A stretch of 64,000 nucleotides of DNA from UBA2779 sp965232165. GTDB taxonomy: Bacteria; Spirochaetota; Spirochaetia; DSM-2461. The DNA is taken from positions 1,240,001 through 1,304,000 of the forward strand of contig CBDDOY010000001.1 in the NCBI GenBank assembly GCA_965232165.1. Reading direction: 5' to 3'. Of the stretch, positions 16,347 through 25,427 are shown piece by piece (position 1 is the first letter of the stretch; each line of letters starts with the position of its first letter). The notes beneath the pieces were generated by a model. The model had not been told where the DNA came from. It saw only the letters and a program-made list of their open reading frames with translations, and did not search any database. Both the position numbers and the translations under genes were made by a program.

Positions 16347-17747
16347 GAGTTATTGTCAATAGTTGTGGATGAGAAAATTTCAAATCCTTCATTTTTTTCA
16401 CGCGGCCTCTTCCTTGAAGACTCCATCTTTACAAAACACACCCTCAATAACCCTGGGGATCAGCTTGTATCCACGTAGCTTTCGCCAGTTCTTTTCAGCC
16501 TCCAGGCAGAGCTTCCAAACCATACTTAATGTTGCCACCCTTGAACCACAGCCCCTGGTTCTCTTCGTTCTAAGGCGGACAGTAGCAAAGGTTGACTCAA
16601 TCGGGTTGGTCGTCCTGATGTGAGTCCAGTGCATCGCCGGAAATTTGTAGAACGTGAACAGCTTCTCCCTGTCCTTTTCCAGACACTGGGTGGCCCTGGG
16701 GTATTTAGCCTGAAAGGAATCAATGAATAAGTCATAGGCTTTAAGAGCATTCTGCTCGGTATCTGCCATATACATTTCATGAATCATTGACTTGGCCTTG
16801 CCCTGGATATTCCTGGGCATTTTGTTTAACACATTCGCTGTCTTGTGCACCCAGCAACGCTGTTTTTTTGTTTCGGGAAAGATTTCATCCAGGGCATTCC
16901 AGAAACCCAGCGCACCATCCCCAATGGCCAGCCTGGGGGCGGTGGTGAGACCCCGGGCTTTCAGTTGGAGCAGTATCTCCCTCCAGCTTTGTGAGCTTTC
17001 CCTGTATCCGTCACTGACGGCTAGAAGTTCCTTCTTCCCATCCCTGTCAGCTCCCATGATTACAAGAATGCAGCTCCTTTGATCATCAAGCCTTACATTG
17101 AAGTAGATGCCGTCCACCCAGATGTAGGCGTATTCCTTAGCTTTCAAATCACGTTTCTCCCACTGAAGAAACTCATCTTCCCAGAACCTTTTCAAGCGGA
17201 CTATGTTCGTCGCCGACAGTCCGGCAATACCTTCACCCAGAATCGAGGCAAGAGCTGTCTGGAAAGCAGATGTGGACACACCACTGAGGTACAGCGCCGG
17301 AACAAGGTTGTCGATACTGGGAGTTCTGCGCATATAGGTTGGCAGTATGGCACTGGTGAAGCGATCCTCTCGCTTGCTCTTTAATTTCCTGTCATCCACT
17401 CTTGGAACCTTGATTTGCATTTGACCAGCCCCTGTCACAATTTTTCGTTGGGCGTGGTAACCATTGCGTACAACCTTGCGCTGATTATTCTGATCACGCT
17501 CATGTTTATGGGCATTGATGTAGTCTTCCACTTCTAACTCCAGGGCATGAATAAGCATCTTTCTGGCTCCCTCTCGCAAAACCTGATCCAAAACCGATTC
17601 TGTTTCGCTTTTCAGCACTTCCGAATCATTTCCGTTTGTTGTAAACTCTTCCATAGAGCATCTCCTTTCTGTTTGGCTTTATTACCAATTATTTTACAGA
17701 AGGATTTGCTCTTTTTTTACCCCATCCACAACTTTTGATTATATCTC
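16347..17747 (-). mobile_element. IS256-family element, copy 2 (1401 bp), inside a family A MITE
   Basis: It has the same ends and length as copy 1. A perfect 9-bp duplication AATTGACGA flanks it (16338-16346 and 17748-17756), and that nonamer is part of the family A MITE interior, so it landed in a MITE. It lies in the same orientation 2865 bp from copy 1. Confidence 0.93.
16398..17654 (-). CDS. IS256-family transposase, copy 2
   Basis: 418 residues, full length, with the intact DDE set (Asp in IWVDGIYFNVRLDDQ, Asp in AIGDGALGFW, Glu in NPIESTFATV). It differs from copy 1 by a few scattered substitutions. The Tyr residues in its DGIYFN motif look like the more usual family form, so this copy may be nearer the active ancestor. 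The start at 17654 has the same upstream GGAG. Confidence 0.95.
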   Translation of the reverse strand: MEEFTTNGNDSEVLKSETESVLDQVLREGARKMLIHALELEVEDYINAHKHERDQNNQRKVVRNGYHAQRKIVTGAGQMQIKVPRVDDRKLKSKREDRFTSAILPTYMRRTPSIDNLVPALYLSGVSTSAFQTALASILGEGIAGLSATNIVRLKRFWEDEFLQWEKRDLKAKEYAYIWVDGIYFNVRLDDQRSCILVIMGADRDGKKELLAVSDGYRESSQSWREILLQLKARGLTTAPRLAIGDGALGFWNALDEIFPETKKQRCWVHKTANVLNKMPRNIQGKAKSMIHEMYMADTEQNALKAYDLFIDSFQAKYPRATQCLEKDREKLFTFYKFPAMHWTHIRTTNPIESTFATVRLRTKRTRGCGSRVATLSMVWKLCLEAEKNWRKLRGYKLIPRVIEGVFCKDGVFKEEAA

Positions 17748-17972
17748 AATTGACGAAGTGGCGGTGTGTTCCTCGGGCTACGCCCTGCGGTACACACCTG
17801 ATTAAATTTTTCGTTGATACAAGGCGAAAAGAGTGTAGCTGGGCTACGGTTTTTCCTTGGAAAAACAAGCATTCTTGACAACGCCATAGCAACAGAAAAG
17901 ACCTACCTGCGCCGTGCCCTGCGCGGCAGGCAGATTGAGTCAGGAACTGAATGGTGTTCTTTAGAGGTGCCC
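17748..17972. repeat. MITE family A, right part, with two inserted hairpins
   Basis: It resumes after the IS256 copy with AATTGACGAAGTGG and ends TTCTTTAGAGGTGCCC at 17972. Family phrases (GTTGATACAAGGCG, TTGACAACGCCATAGC, TTGAGTCAGGAACTGAATGG) are diverged. GC-rich palindromes interrupt it at about 17762-17800 and 17907-17935. It lies directly upstream of the small lipoprotein-like ORF. Confidence 0.6.
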
Positions 17973-17996
17973 AGAGATGACAAAGGAGTATATTGT

Positions 17997-18083
17997 ATGA
18001 GTCGTATTTCAATTGTCGCTGTCGGTATATTGATAATCAGCGCATTGTTGACAGTAAGTTGTGTCGAGCCTCTGTATCTATGA
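17997..18083 (+). CDS. 28-residue lipoprotein-signal ORF (probable truncated lipoprotein)
   Basis: AAAGGAG is correctly spaced before the ATG at 17997. The product MSRISIVAVGILIISALLTV ends with the lipobox-like LTVSC and then VEPLYL before TGA. It is a complete lipoprotein signal peptide with only six residues after the cysteine. It is probably the stub of a lost lipoprotein, or a leader-type peptide. It lies upstream of the 2275-residue lipoprotein in the same direction. Confidence 0.45.
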   Translation: MSRISIVAVGILIISALLTVSCVEPLYL

Positions 18084-18171
18084 ATTTAGCCAGGAGAAAA
18101 GATTGCCGGAGCCCCGCATTTCCATCTGGAGAGAGGGGGAAGGCGTTTGCATATATATAAGGAGAACCATA

Positions 18172-18258
18172 ATGCAGAAGAATTTTTTTGAGTTGATTAG
18201 TACGTCAGTATTTAGGACAAGCCGCATAGATGCGGTGAACACAAGGAGTTGTTTATGA
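18172..18258 (+). CDS. Small ORF (28 residues) overlapping the start of the large lipoprotein
   Basis: AAGGAG lies 8 bases before the ATG at 18172. The product MQKNFFELISTSVFRTSRID continues for 8 more residues and stops at TGA 18256-18258, which overlaps the ATG of the next gene (ATGA). The arrangement fits translational coupling or a leader peptide; no family is recognised. It could be chance. Confidence 0.3.
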   Translation: MQKNFFELISTSVFRTSRIDAVNTRSCL

Positions 18259-21200
18259 AGTTTAAGACCATAACAATTGGTATTCTGACCGCCCTCATTC
18301 TGCTCGCCGGCTGTCCATCCTCCGATGATAATGGAACGGAGAACGGCGGCAATGGAACGACGAGCCATACAGTTGCCTTCAAAATTGACGGGGGCATCTC
18401 GCAGCCGGACGCGGCGAGTGTTGTAAGCGGCCAGAAGGTTTCCGAGCCTTCGGCTGTCCGGGATGGCTACAGCCTGAGCAAGTGGTATACCGATGTGAAC
18501 TACACATCTCCTTACGATTTCGAAACCCAGGTCAGCAGCGATATCACCCTGTATGCCCAATGGGGCCATTATATCATATTCGATATTGACGGCACACCTG
18601 AGAATGAAGTCAAGGTGTTCGTAGCCGAAGGCGCGGCTGTTTCGGCAGAGGATATTCCGGTTCCTTCTAAGTCCGGCAACTTCCTGGCGGGCTGGAAAGA
18701 CCGGCATGATGCAGAAATTGATCTTGATAATTTCACTCCTGGCAGTGACCTTGCTCTATATCCCGTCTGGGTGGATAAGTCGCTTACATTGGACAATCCC
18801 AGTATAACGGCCAGGACGGCGGCGACACTTACCTTCACCGCCACATCCGGGGGCAGCGAGACAGCCAGCTACACGATATTGAGCCTTACGGCGCCCGATA
18901 CAGCGGTCGCCGGGGCGATTGAAATCGGCGATGATAATAAAAGTCTCACTGTCAGGGACTCCGTCTCGGCGGGCGACAGCGGCACCTATAAGGTGGATGC
19001 CTCTGTGGACAAAACCTCTCTTTCGACAGAGTTTGAACTGACAGTTTCCCGCAGGGACTTAAGTGATGTGCCTGTCTCTGTCAGTGATGATGCCGGCAAG
19101 ACGTCTGCCGTTCCTCTCACTGAGGGGAATTCCGATACGCTCGCCTTCGACGGCCCTGCCGGCCTTGTTGAGGGAACCGACTACACCGTCACTCTCGAAG
19201 CGCCCTCTGGCGTGACGAATAAATTGACCCTGGCAGACGGTGTAATCACAATCCCTGATACGGTGCTTGTAGCCGACAGCGGATTTTATACCGTCAAGGC
19301 AGAGGGGAAAGGGGATTATACCGGCACGGCATCCATTGCATTCGATCTGTCGGTGAGCAGTAAGGACGCCGCTGAGCTTAGCACGGCAGTCGCATCGCTG
19401 ACGGTACCGGCAGTGGCGGCGACGGCGTACACGGAAACTCTTTTCGGTGCTGTTACAGTGATTCCGGCTGGGACTGCGGCTCCTGTGCGCGGGACAGACT
19501 ACACCCTGTCCATCGAGAACGCTGACGGCGACAAGGTGGGTGAGGATAAGATTTCCATTAATTCAGGCAATGAAATAGCCGTTTCCGATCAAATCACAGT
19601 AAGCGACGGGGGGGACTTTGCAGTCGTCGCAACAGGTATAGGAGGCTATAAGGGCCGAGTGGTGCAGGGCTTTGTATTGACTGTTGACCCGAGAAGCCTG
19701 ACAGGAGCCAGTTTGGTTCTCAATAATGGCTCCTGGTCCATGACCGCCTATACAGGCGGCACATTCCCCCTTGCGGTCACTGATGCCGGCGGCAGGGCGC
19801 TGGAATATAGTGATGGCTACACCGTGGAAATCAAAGATTCCGGCGGCAGCACGCCGGCTAAGATAACCGTCGATCCGGAAGGCCGGGTGGCGGTGGCCGA
19901 TACAATAGCATCCGGCGATGCCGGAGATTATACCGTCACCGTGACTGGGACCGGAAATTACGGCGGTACGGCCAACGCGGCATTTGCTCTGACAGTCGGG
20001 AAGGCGTCCATCGCCTATGCGGAAATTATTCTTACGCCTTCTGCAATAACAGCCGAGGCGTTCCAGTCTAAGGGGCTGCAGGTAAGCGTCACAGCCGGAG
20101 ACCGCACACTCAATGCAGATACGGATTATACGCTGAAACTCACTGATTCCGGCGGCGCTGATGCCGATACGGGCAAGTTTTCTGTTATCGGGAAAACCAT
20201 TGAGACGACCGGCAGTATCGGGGTGTCCGATTCCGGCGATTATACCGTCGCAATTGATGCAAAGCCGGAGGGCAGCTATACCGGTTCCTCTTCAAAGATA
20301 TTCACCCTGACGGTTAATGCAAAGCCGCTGTCATCGGCGGCGGCAGGGATAACCCTGTCGGGGAGTTCTGTCTCGATAGTAGAGGGCGGAACCGACAGCA
20401 CCTCTGTCGCCATTTCAGGTCTTGGCGGACTTACAAAAGATACAGATTACACCCTTTCCATTGTTCCGCCCGTCGGCGTAACAGCAAATAAATTAACCAT
20501 AAACACGGATGGCGAAGTGAGCATCCCTGACACAGTTCTCCCAGACGATACCGGCACTTACACTGTCAAGGCTGCCGGAACAGGCAGCTATGACGGCGAA
20601 CTCACGGCTCAGTTAGAGTTGACGGTGTCCAGAGCTGCAGCCGCGCCCCTCGCAGATGATAATTTCGCTATGACGGTTCCCGGCTTCGCGGCTGCACTCG
20701 TTGACGGGGGAACCGGAACAGTCGCCGTGACTTCAGATACACCCCTCACGGCCGGTACGGACTACACACTGTCAGTCAAGAATCCCGGCGGGGACTTGTC
20801 GGACAAAATCACTGTCAATCTGAATACTGCCGCTGCTGCGCATGATGTCGTCGTTCTCAGAAATATAACAGCGGGTGATGCAGGAACATACACCATCGTC
20901 GCGACGGGGAAAGGCAACTACAAGGACACCGTGGAGCAAACTTTCGTCTTGACAGTCAATAAGAAATCCATAACCGGAGCGGCCGTAACAGTCACGCCCG
21001 GTGAAGCAGCGGAGGTGCTGGCAGGCGGCGTGTTCGCCAGCACTGCCGTCTCCCTGGGAGGCATTGATCTCGTATACAATACAGACTATACGCTGGGGAT
21101 CAAAAAATCGAACGGGGATCCCGTTGATTCAGCCAGGATAACCCTTGATCTGGAAACGGGCCGATATGTTGCGTCCAATCAAATCGCGATTACAGATGCC

Positions 21201-24200
21201 GGAGATTACATCATTGCGGCCACTGGGATTGGGAACTATGAGGGGACACAAGATTCCCCGTCATTCGCCCTGACGGTGAATAAAGCCGACCTTGGCACTG
21301 CGGCGGTTTCCTTCTCGTCCGCTGAGACCGAAATCAGTACGGGCAAAAATATAGCCGTCACGGTCAAGTTGGGAGCCAGAACACTCACGATAGGTGAGGA
21401 CTACACCCTGGCCGTTCAAAAGGATGGCAGTCTTGTTGACGGGAACAAGTTCACCTTGACCGGAAACACCATCAGCATTACGGATCAAATTGGAAGTGAC
21501 GATGCAGGAGACTATCAGATTACGGTCACGGCGGCTGACGGCGGCAGCTATGCCGGCTCAGCAGCGGCGACATGGACGCTGAGCGTCAACGCCCGGGATA
21601 TTGGGCTTCTTTCGCCCGTGATCACACTGGATCCTCAAGAAGTCACGCCCGGTGCGGCGAAAACTTTGACAGTCACTGTCAATGTGGGGGGAACTGTCCT
21701 CACAGCGGGAACAGATTATACCCTGTCCCTCCCCGCCAGTCCATCTGGCGCCTCCAATGCGGTAAGCATTGTCAATAATCAAGTTGATGTTGCAGCCGGC
21801 GCGGCAGTCGGCGATGCCGGAACCTACCGTTTAAGGGTAAGCGGGACAGGTAATTATGCGGGCTCTGCCGATAAGGAATTCTATTTGACAGTCGCCAGAG
21901 TGGACATTTCAGGAGAAACACTGAATGTTCCCGCCGACCACACGGCAACGGCGCTGGAGGCGGAAGTGATTGACTCCGTCATCTCTCTGGGCGCTCTCAC
22001 GGCAGGAACGGACTATGTATTGTCAATCACCGATGCAGACGGCAATACTCCCGATTCGGGCAAGATCTTCATCAATGCGGACAGGAAGATTGAGATAGGC
22101 GGTCAAATTGCGACTGGCGATGCAAAAACCTACAAAATTAGCGCAAGGGGGACGGGCGCCTATGTGGGAACAGTGACTTCCAATTTCATATTGTCTGTTA
22201 ATCCAAAGACTCCAGGGGAACCTGTTCTTATCGCCTCCGCTCCCTATTTGGAACGGGGCGAAGTGAATTCAGTTACATATACCTGGGAGGGGGGCATCGA
22301 ACCTGCAGATGTTGTTTATTCACTGGCCAATCCTCCAGCTGGTTTTACCGATGGCGTAGATGGACGTATTGAAGTCGCCTCGGATGTCACGCCGGGAACA
22401 TACACTTTGAACGTGGAGGCCAGAGTGGATGAAGTTCTTGAAGGTTCCGGGCAAATCCCCTTCCAGGTGGCGCATGTGCTGAGCTTCACATATCCCGACA
22501 CCCTGGGGTATGTAGGCAGGTTAAGCGAAATTGCACCGAAGCTGACTGGTATTGATTCGGTGGACTTGACCTCACGGATGATTTGGGAGATAGCCAATGC
22601 ACCCGAAGGTGTGAGTATCAATGAGGGTACCGGTGTTATCACCGTCGATCCAGCATCGGCAACGGCAGAAGTAACAGTCTACACAGTTACGGCGCATATC
22701 ACCGGCGATACGAATGCGCCGATTATCAGCGCAGACGACACATTGACAGCTGCGGCGACATTCAGTCTCAGGGTGGGTGCAGCAGCGTATGCGCCGCCTG
22801 TTGACGCAGATGGCGACGGGCTCAAAGAGATCACCTCGGCTTATCAGCTTCATTGGATGCGCTATGATCTGGATGGTGAATACGAACTGAAAAATGATAT
22901 CATATTCCCGGCGACGGGCACAGTGTCTGTCCCTAATCCCAATGATCCGACGAATGATGGCGATATAGATTATGAAAACTTCAATCCCGTCGGAGATAAT
23001 ACCACACCCTTTACCGGCGTCCTGGAGGGCAATCTCTATAAGATTGAGGGCCTGAAGATTGTAAGGCCGGCAGAGAGCTATATTGGCCTGTTCGGTCGTC
23101 TGCTAGATGCCAGGGTGAGCAATCTTCTCATCGTCCATAACGGCATCGAAGGGAAAAGTTATGTTGGAGCCTTGAGCGGCCGTGCGGATAATAGCGTTAT
23201 GGAAAGTGTGGGAGTCGAGGCCCTGTCTGACACTGTCGCTGTGAAAGCTGCTGACAGTAACTACCTTGGCGGAATTACAGGCTTTATGAAAGGAGGGACT
23301 TTGAAAGGCTATGCCGAGGGGAAAGTTGAATCTGCGTCAAATTATGTCGGCGGACTTGTGGGAAGAAAAGAAGGCGATGCTAAAATAACGGGCTATTTCT
23401 CCGGGACAGTCGCAGGGAACAACTATGTCGGCGGGATTATGGGCTCTTCAAGCATAGGGGGGGGAGAAGTTGCTGGATATGCATTAGGATCCGTCAGGGG
23501 ATCTGCTCAAAATGCTGGCGGAGCAGCGGGGACAGGCAGCTTGTCATCTGCACAAGTCTATGCCAGAAATTCCATAGAAAGGACGCCCGGCGGCACCTAT
23601 TCGACATTCGGGTATGTTGGAGGATCTGTATCCGGATTACCTGGAATCTGTTATTATTCCGCCTCTGAGTCGAAACTTATCGGTGTAGAAGATGCTTCTG
23701 GTTTCAGCGGCAGTCCAATGTATATGAACGGAACCTCGGCACCCACGGTACAGGCCGACTTTGAGGGGTTCGACTTCACCAACCGGACATGGGTGTGGCT
23801 GGAAGACGGACGGTGGCCGGCCCTGGACATCGGCCCCGTCAAGCCTGCCGAAGATCAGCCGACCGAACGGGTAGGGGAGGCTGTCCATACGAAGTTCTCA
23901 CCCGGCGCTCCGCCGAAGAATGCCGATGGCGTGTATCAGGTGAGCACATGGGAACACCTGCAGTGGATGAGCAATGATCTGAGTGCCGACTATGTCCTTC
24001 TAAACGATATAACCCTTCCTGGTGAGACAGAGTTGGGCGATAACGGATGGACGCCTATTGGGACGGGTTCCAGCTTTTCCGGGAGCTTCGATGGCGGCGG
24101 CCATACTGTCAGCAATCTATGGCTGGTGAATCCGACAGAAAAAGATGATCTACGGTATAGAGGACTCTTTGGGAGGCTTTCAGGAGCAGATATACGCGAT

Positions 24201-25082
24201 CTTATGATAGATATCGGTAATCAGGGCATTGCCGGTAAATACTATGTCGGCGGCTTAGCCGGCAGGGCTGTCTCAAGCGCCATAGAGAAAGTCGGAGTTG
24301 TCGGTGCTGGGTTAGTCAATGCTGTAACTAATTTCGCTGGAGGCATCTTAGGGCGACTGGAATCTGGCTCGTTGACTAGATCTTTCTCCACTGTGGATGT
24401 GAAAGGGGAGGCTTTCGTTGGCGGTCTTGCAGGCTCTTTGACTGATTCAGAAGTAACAGGTTATGCGGAAGGGAACATGACAGCCAGTTCGCGCGCTGCA
24501 GGCGGACTTGCAGGTTATATGAACGGTGGTTCACTAATAGGCTATGCGACAGGGGATGTGTCGGAAGGATACAATACTGGCGGGCTTGTGGGACAAATGA
24601 CTGGAGGAAATAGTGCAGCAACAGGCTATGCGACAGGGAAAGTGTCGGGAACTCCTCATAATTCGGACACGTACATCTCGGGAGTTGGCGGCTTTGCGGG
24701 GATTGTGGCGTCTGGTGCCACAGCAACAGGCTATGCGCGGGGTTCTGTAACCAGAAGTTCAGGAGACCGGCTGAGATTGGGCCGTCTGGCGGGGGCGGTC
24801 AGTGAAGGAACAGTTACCGGATATTACTCGGACGCGGAGAGTCAGCTTCTGAATGAAAATAGTGAGCCGTTAACAGGCGCAGCCGGCGAGGATGGCAATA
24901 GCATCACAATGGCGTCAGGCATAACCCAGACTGATTTTGCGAATCTTAACTTTGGAACCGCCGTCGGGGAGTGGACATGGGTGGCGGATGGTCAATGGCC
25001 AGCCATTAACCTGGGATTCGGTTCGTTTGCTGCTCCCGGAGCGGGACCGGCGGATCAGCCGACTGGACCTCTAACGGAATAA
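18255..25082 (+). CDS. Giant surface lipoprotein with InlB-like, Ig-like and GLUG repeats
   Basis: 2275 residues. The N-terminus MKFKTITIGILTALILLAGC is a lipoprotein signal with lipobox LLAGC, so the mature protein starts at about Cys20. Order: two InlB/Listeria-Bacteroides-type beta repeats (about 35-175, each ending LYAQWG or LYPVWV); about 11 Ig-like repeats of 85-105 residues (about 180-1315), each with a GTDYTLS-like strand, a DAGTYTV or similar strand and a closing ALTV; a linker with two more beta domains (to about 1515); and two C-terminal modules of GLUG type (YVGGLAGR, GYATGKVSG) from about 1516 and 1890. AAGGAG precedes the ATG at 18255. It is presumably exposed on the cell surface as an adhesin or stalk-like protein. 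No catalytic domain was seen. Confidence 0.85.
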   Translation: MKFKTITIGILTALILLAGCPSSDDNGTENGGNGTTSHTVAFKIDGGISQPDAASVVSGQKVSEPSAVRDGYSLSKWYTDVNYTSPYDFETQVSSDITLYAQWGHYIIFDIDGTPENEVKVFVAEGAAVSAEDIPVPSKSGNFLAGWKDRHDAEIDLDNFTPGSDLALYPVWVDKSLTLDNPSITARTAATLTFTATSGGSETASYTILSLTAPDTAVAGAIEIGDDNKSLTVRDSVSAGDSGTYKVDASVDKTSLSTEFELTVSRRDLSDVPVSVSDDAGKTSAVPLTEGNSDTLAFDGPAGLVEGTDYTVTLEAPSGVTNKLTLADGVITIPDTVLVADSGFYTVKAEGKGDYTGTASIAFDLSVSSKDAAELSTAVASLTVPAVAATAYTETLFGAVTVIPAGTAAPVRGTDYTLSIENADGDKVGEDKISINSGNEIAVSDQITVSDGGDFAVVATGIGGYKGRVVQGFVLTVDPRSLTGASLVLNNGSWSMTAYTGGTFPLAVTDAGGRALEYSDGYTVEIKDSGGSTPAKITVDPEGRVAVADTIASGDAGDYTVTVTGTGNYGGTANAAFALTVGKASIAYAEIILTPSAITAEAFQSKGLQVSVTAGDRTLNADTDYTLKLTDSGGADADTGKFSVIGKTIETTGSIGVSDSGDYTVAIDAKPEGSYTGSSSKIFTLTVNAKPLSSAAAGITLSGSSVSIVEGGTDSTSVAISGLGGLTKDTDYTLSIVPPVGVTANKLTINTDGEVSIPDTVLPDDTGTYTVKAAGTGSYDGELTAQLELTVSRAAAAPLADDNFAMTVPGFAAALVDGGTGTVAVTSDTPLTAGTDYTLSVKNPGGDLSDKITVNLNTAAAAHDVVVLRNITAGDAGTYTIVATGKGNYKDTVEQTFVLTVNKKSITGAAVTVTPGEAAEVLAGGVFASTAVSLGGIDLVYNTDYTLGIKKSNGDPVDSARITLDLETGRYVASNQIAITDAGDYIIAATGIGNYEGTQDSPSFALTVNKADLGTAAVSFSSAETEISTGKNIAVTVKLGARTLTIGEDYTLAVQKDGSLVDGNKFTLTGNTISITDQIGSDDAGDYQITVTAADGGSYAGSAAATWTLSVNARDIGLLSPVITLDPQEVTPGAAKTLTVTVNVGGTVLTAGTDYTLSLPASPSGASNAVSIVNNQVDVAAGAAVGDAGTYRLRVSGTGNYAGSADKEFYLTVARVDISGETLNVPADHTATALEAEVIDSVISLGALTAGTDYVLSITDADGNTPDSGKIFINADRKIEIGGQIATGDAKTYKISARGTGAYVGTVTSNFILSVNPKTPGEPVLIASAPYLERGEVNSVTYTWEGGIEPADVVYSLANPPAGFTDGVDGRIEVASDVTPGTYTLNVEARVDEVLEGSGQIPFQVAHVLSFTYPDTLGYVGRLSEIAPKLTGIDSVDLTSRMIWEIANAPEGVSINEGTGVITVDPASATAEVTVYTVTAHITGDTNAPIISADDTLTAAATFSLRVGAAAYAPPVDADGDGLKEITSAYQLHWMRYDLDGEYELKNDIIFPATGTVSVPNPNDPTNDGDIDYENFNPVGDNTTPFTGVLEGNLYKIEGLKIVRPAESYIGLFGRLLDARVSNLLIVHNGIEGKSYVGALSGRADNSVMESVGVEALSDTVAVKAADSNYLGGITGFMKGGTLKGYAEGKVESASNYVGGLVGRKEGDAKITGYFSGTVAGNNYVGGIMGSSSIGGGEVAGYALGSVRGSAQNAGGAAGTGSLSSAQVYARNSIERTPGGTYSTFGYVGGSVSGLPGICYYSASESKLIGVEDASGFSGSPMYMNGTSAPTVQADFEGFDFTNRTWVWLEDGRWPALDIGPVKPAEDQPTERVGEAVHTKFSPGAPPKNADGVYQVSTWEHLQWMSNDLSADYVLLNDITLPGETELGDNGWTPIGTGSSFSGSFDGGGHTVSNLWLVNPTEKDDLRYRGLFGRLSGADIRDLMIDIGNQGIAGKYYVGGLAGRAVSSAIEKVGVVGAGLVNAVTNFAGGILGRLESGSLTRSFSTVDVKGEAFVGGLAGSLTDSEVTGYAEGNMTASSRAAGGLAGYMNGGSLIGYATGDVSEGYNTGGLVGQMTGGNSAATGYATGKVSGTPHNSDTYISGVGGFAGIVASGATATGYARGSVTRSSGDRLRLGRLAGAVSEGTVTGYYSDAESQLLNENSEPLTGAAGEDGNSITMASGITQTDFANLNFGTAVGEWTWVADGQWPAINLGFGSFAAPGAGPADQPTGPLTE

Positions 25083-25160
25083 TGATTCAATGATACGGCC
25101 TGCTTAGAGCAGGCTGGAGCAGCAGAAAGCTGGAGCCCCTGGTTTTTAGCCGGGGGCTTC
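25083..25160 (+). terminator. Double-hairpin family D, copy 1; terminator-like
   Basis: Directly after the lipoprotein stop. Two stems: GCCTGC-TTAGA-GCAGGC, then AGCCCCTGG-TTTTTAG-CCGGGGGCT. The T-run is in the loop rather than after the stem, so it is an atypical intrinsic terminator. A near-identical copy lies at 31417-31494. Confidence 0.55.
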
Positions 25161-25427
25161 CTGGCCCTGGCACAAAATATCCCTTTGGGAAATCCCTCAT
25201 CTCGCAGCGCAGGATGATTTCCTTCACCAATCCGAGGATATTGGCCCAATAGGAGGAGATTCCGGTAATGCAGAGCATCCATGGGGCCGCCTGATTTCTG
25301 TAGGGAGTTCGACTTACCCTGTGCCCGTTGAGCCCTATCAAAGAAGGAAAAGAGAAGAGGGCCGGAAGTGAATGGCCAGTCCTCTTCAGCCGCAAGAAGG
25401 TGATAATCAGGGCCGCATTGAATCACA

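Noticed and set aside
13482..17747. IS256 pair as a composite transposon
   Set aside because: Each copy has its own perfect 9-bp duplication, so they inserted separately.
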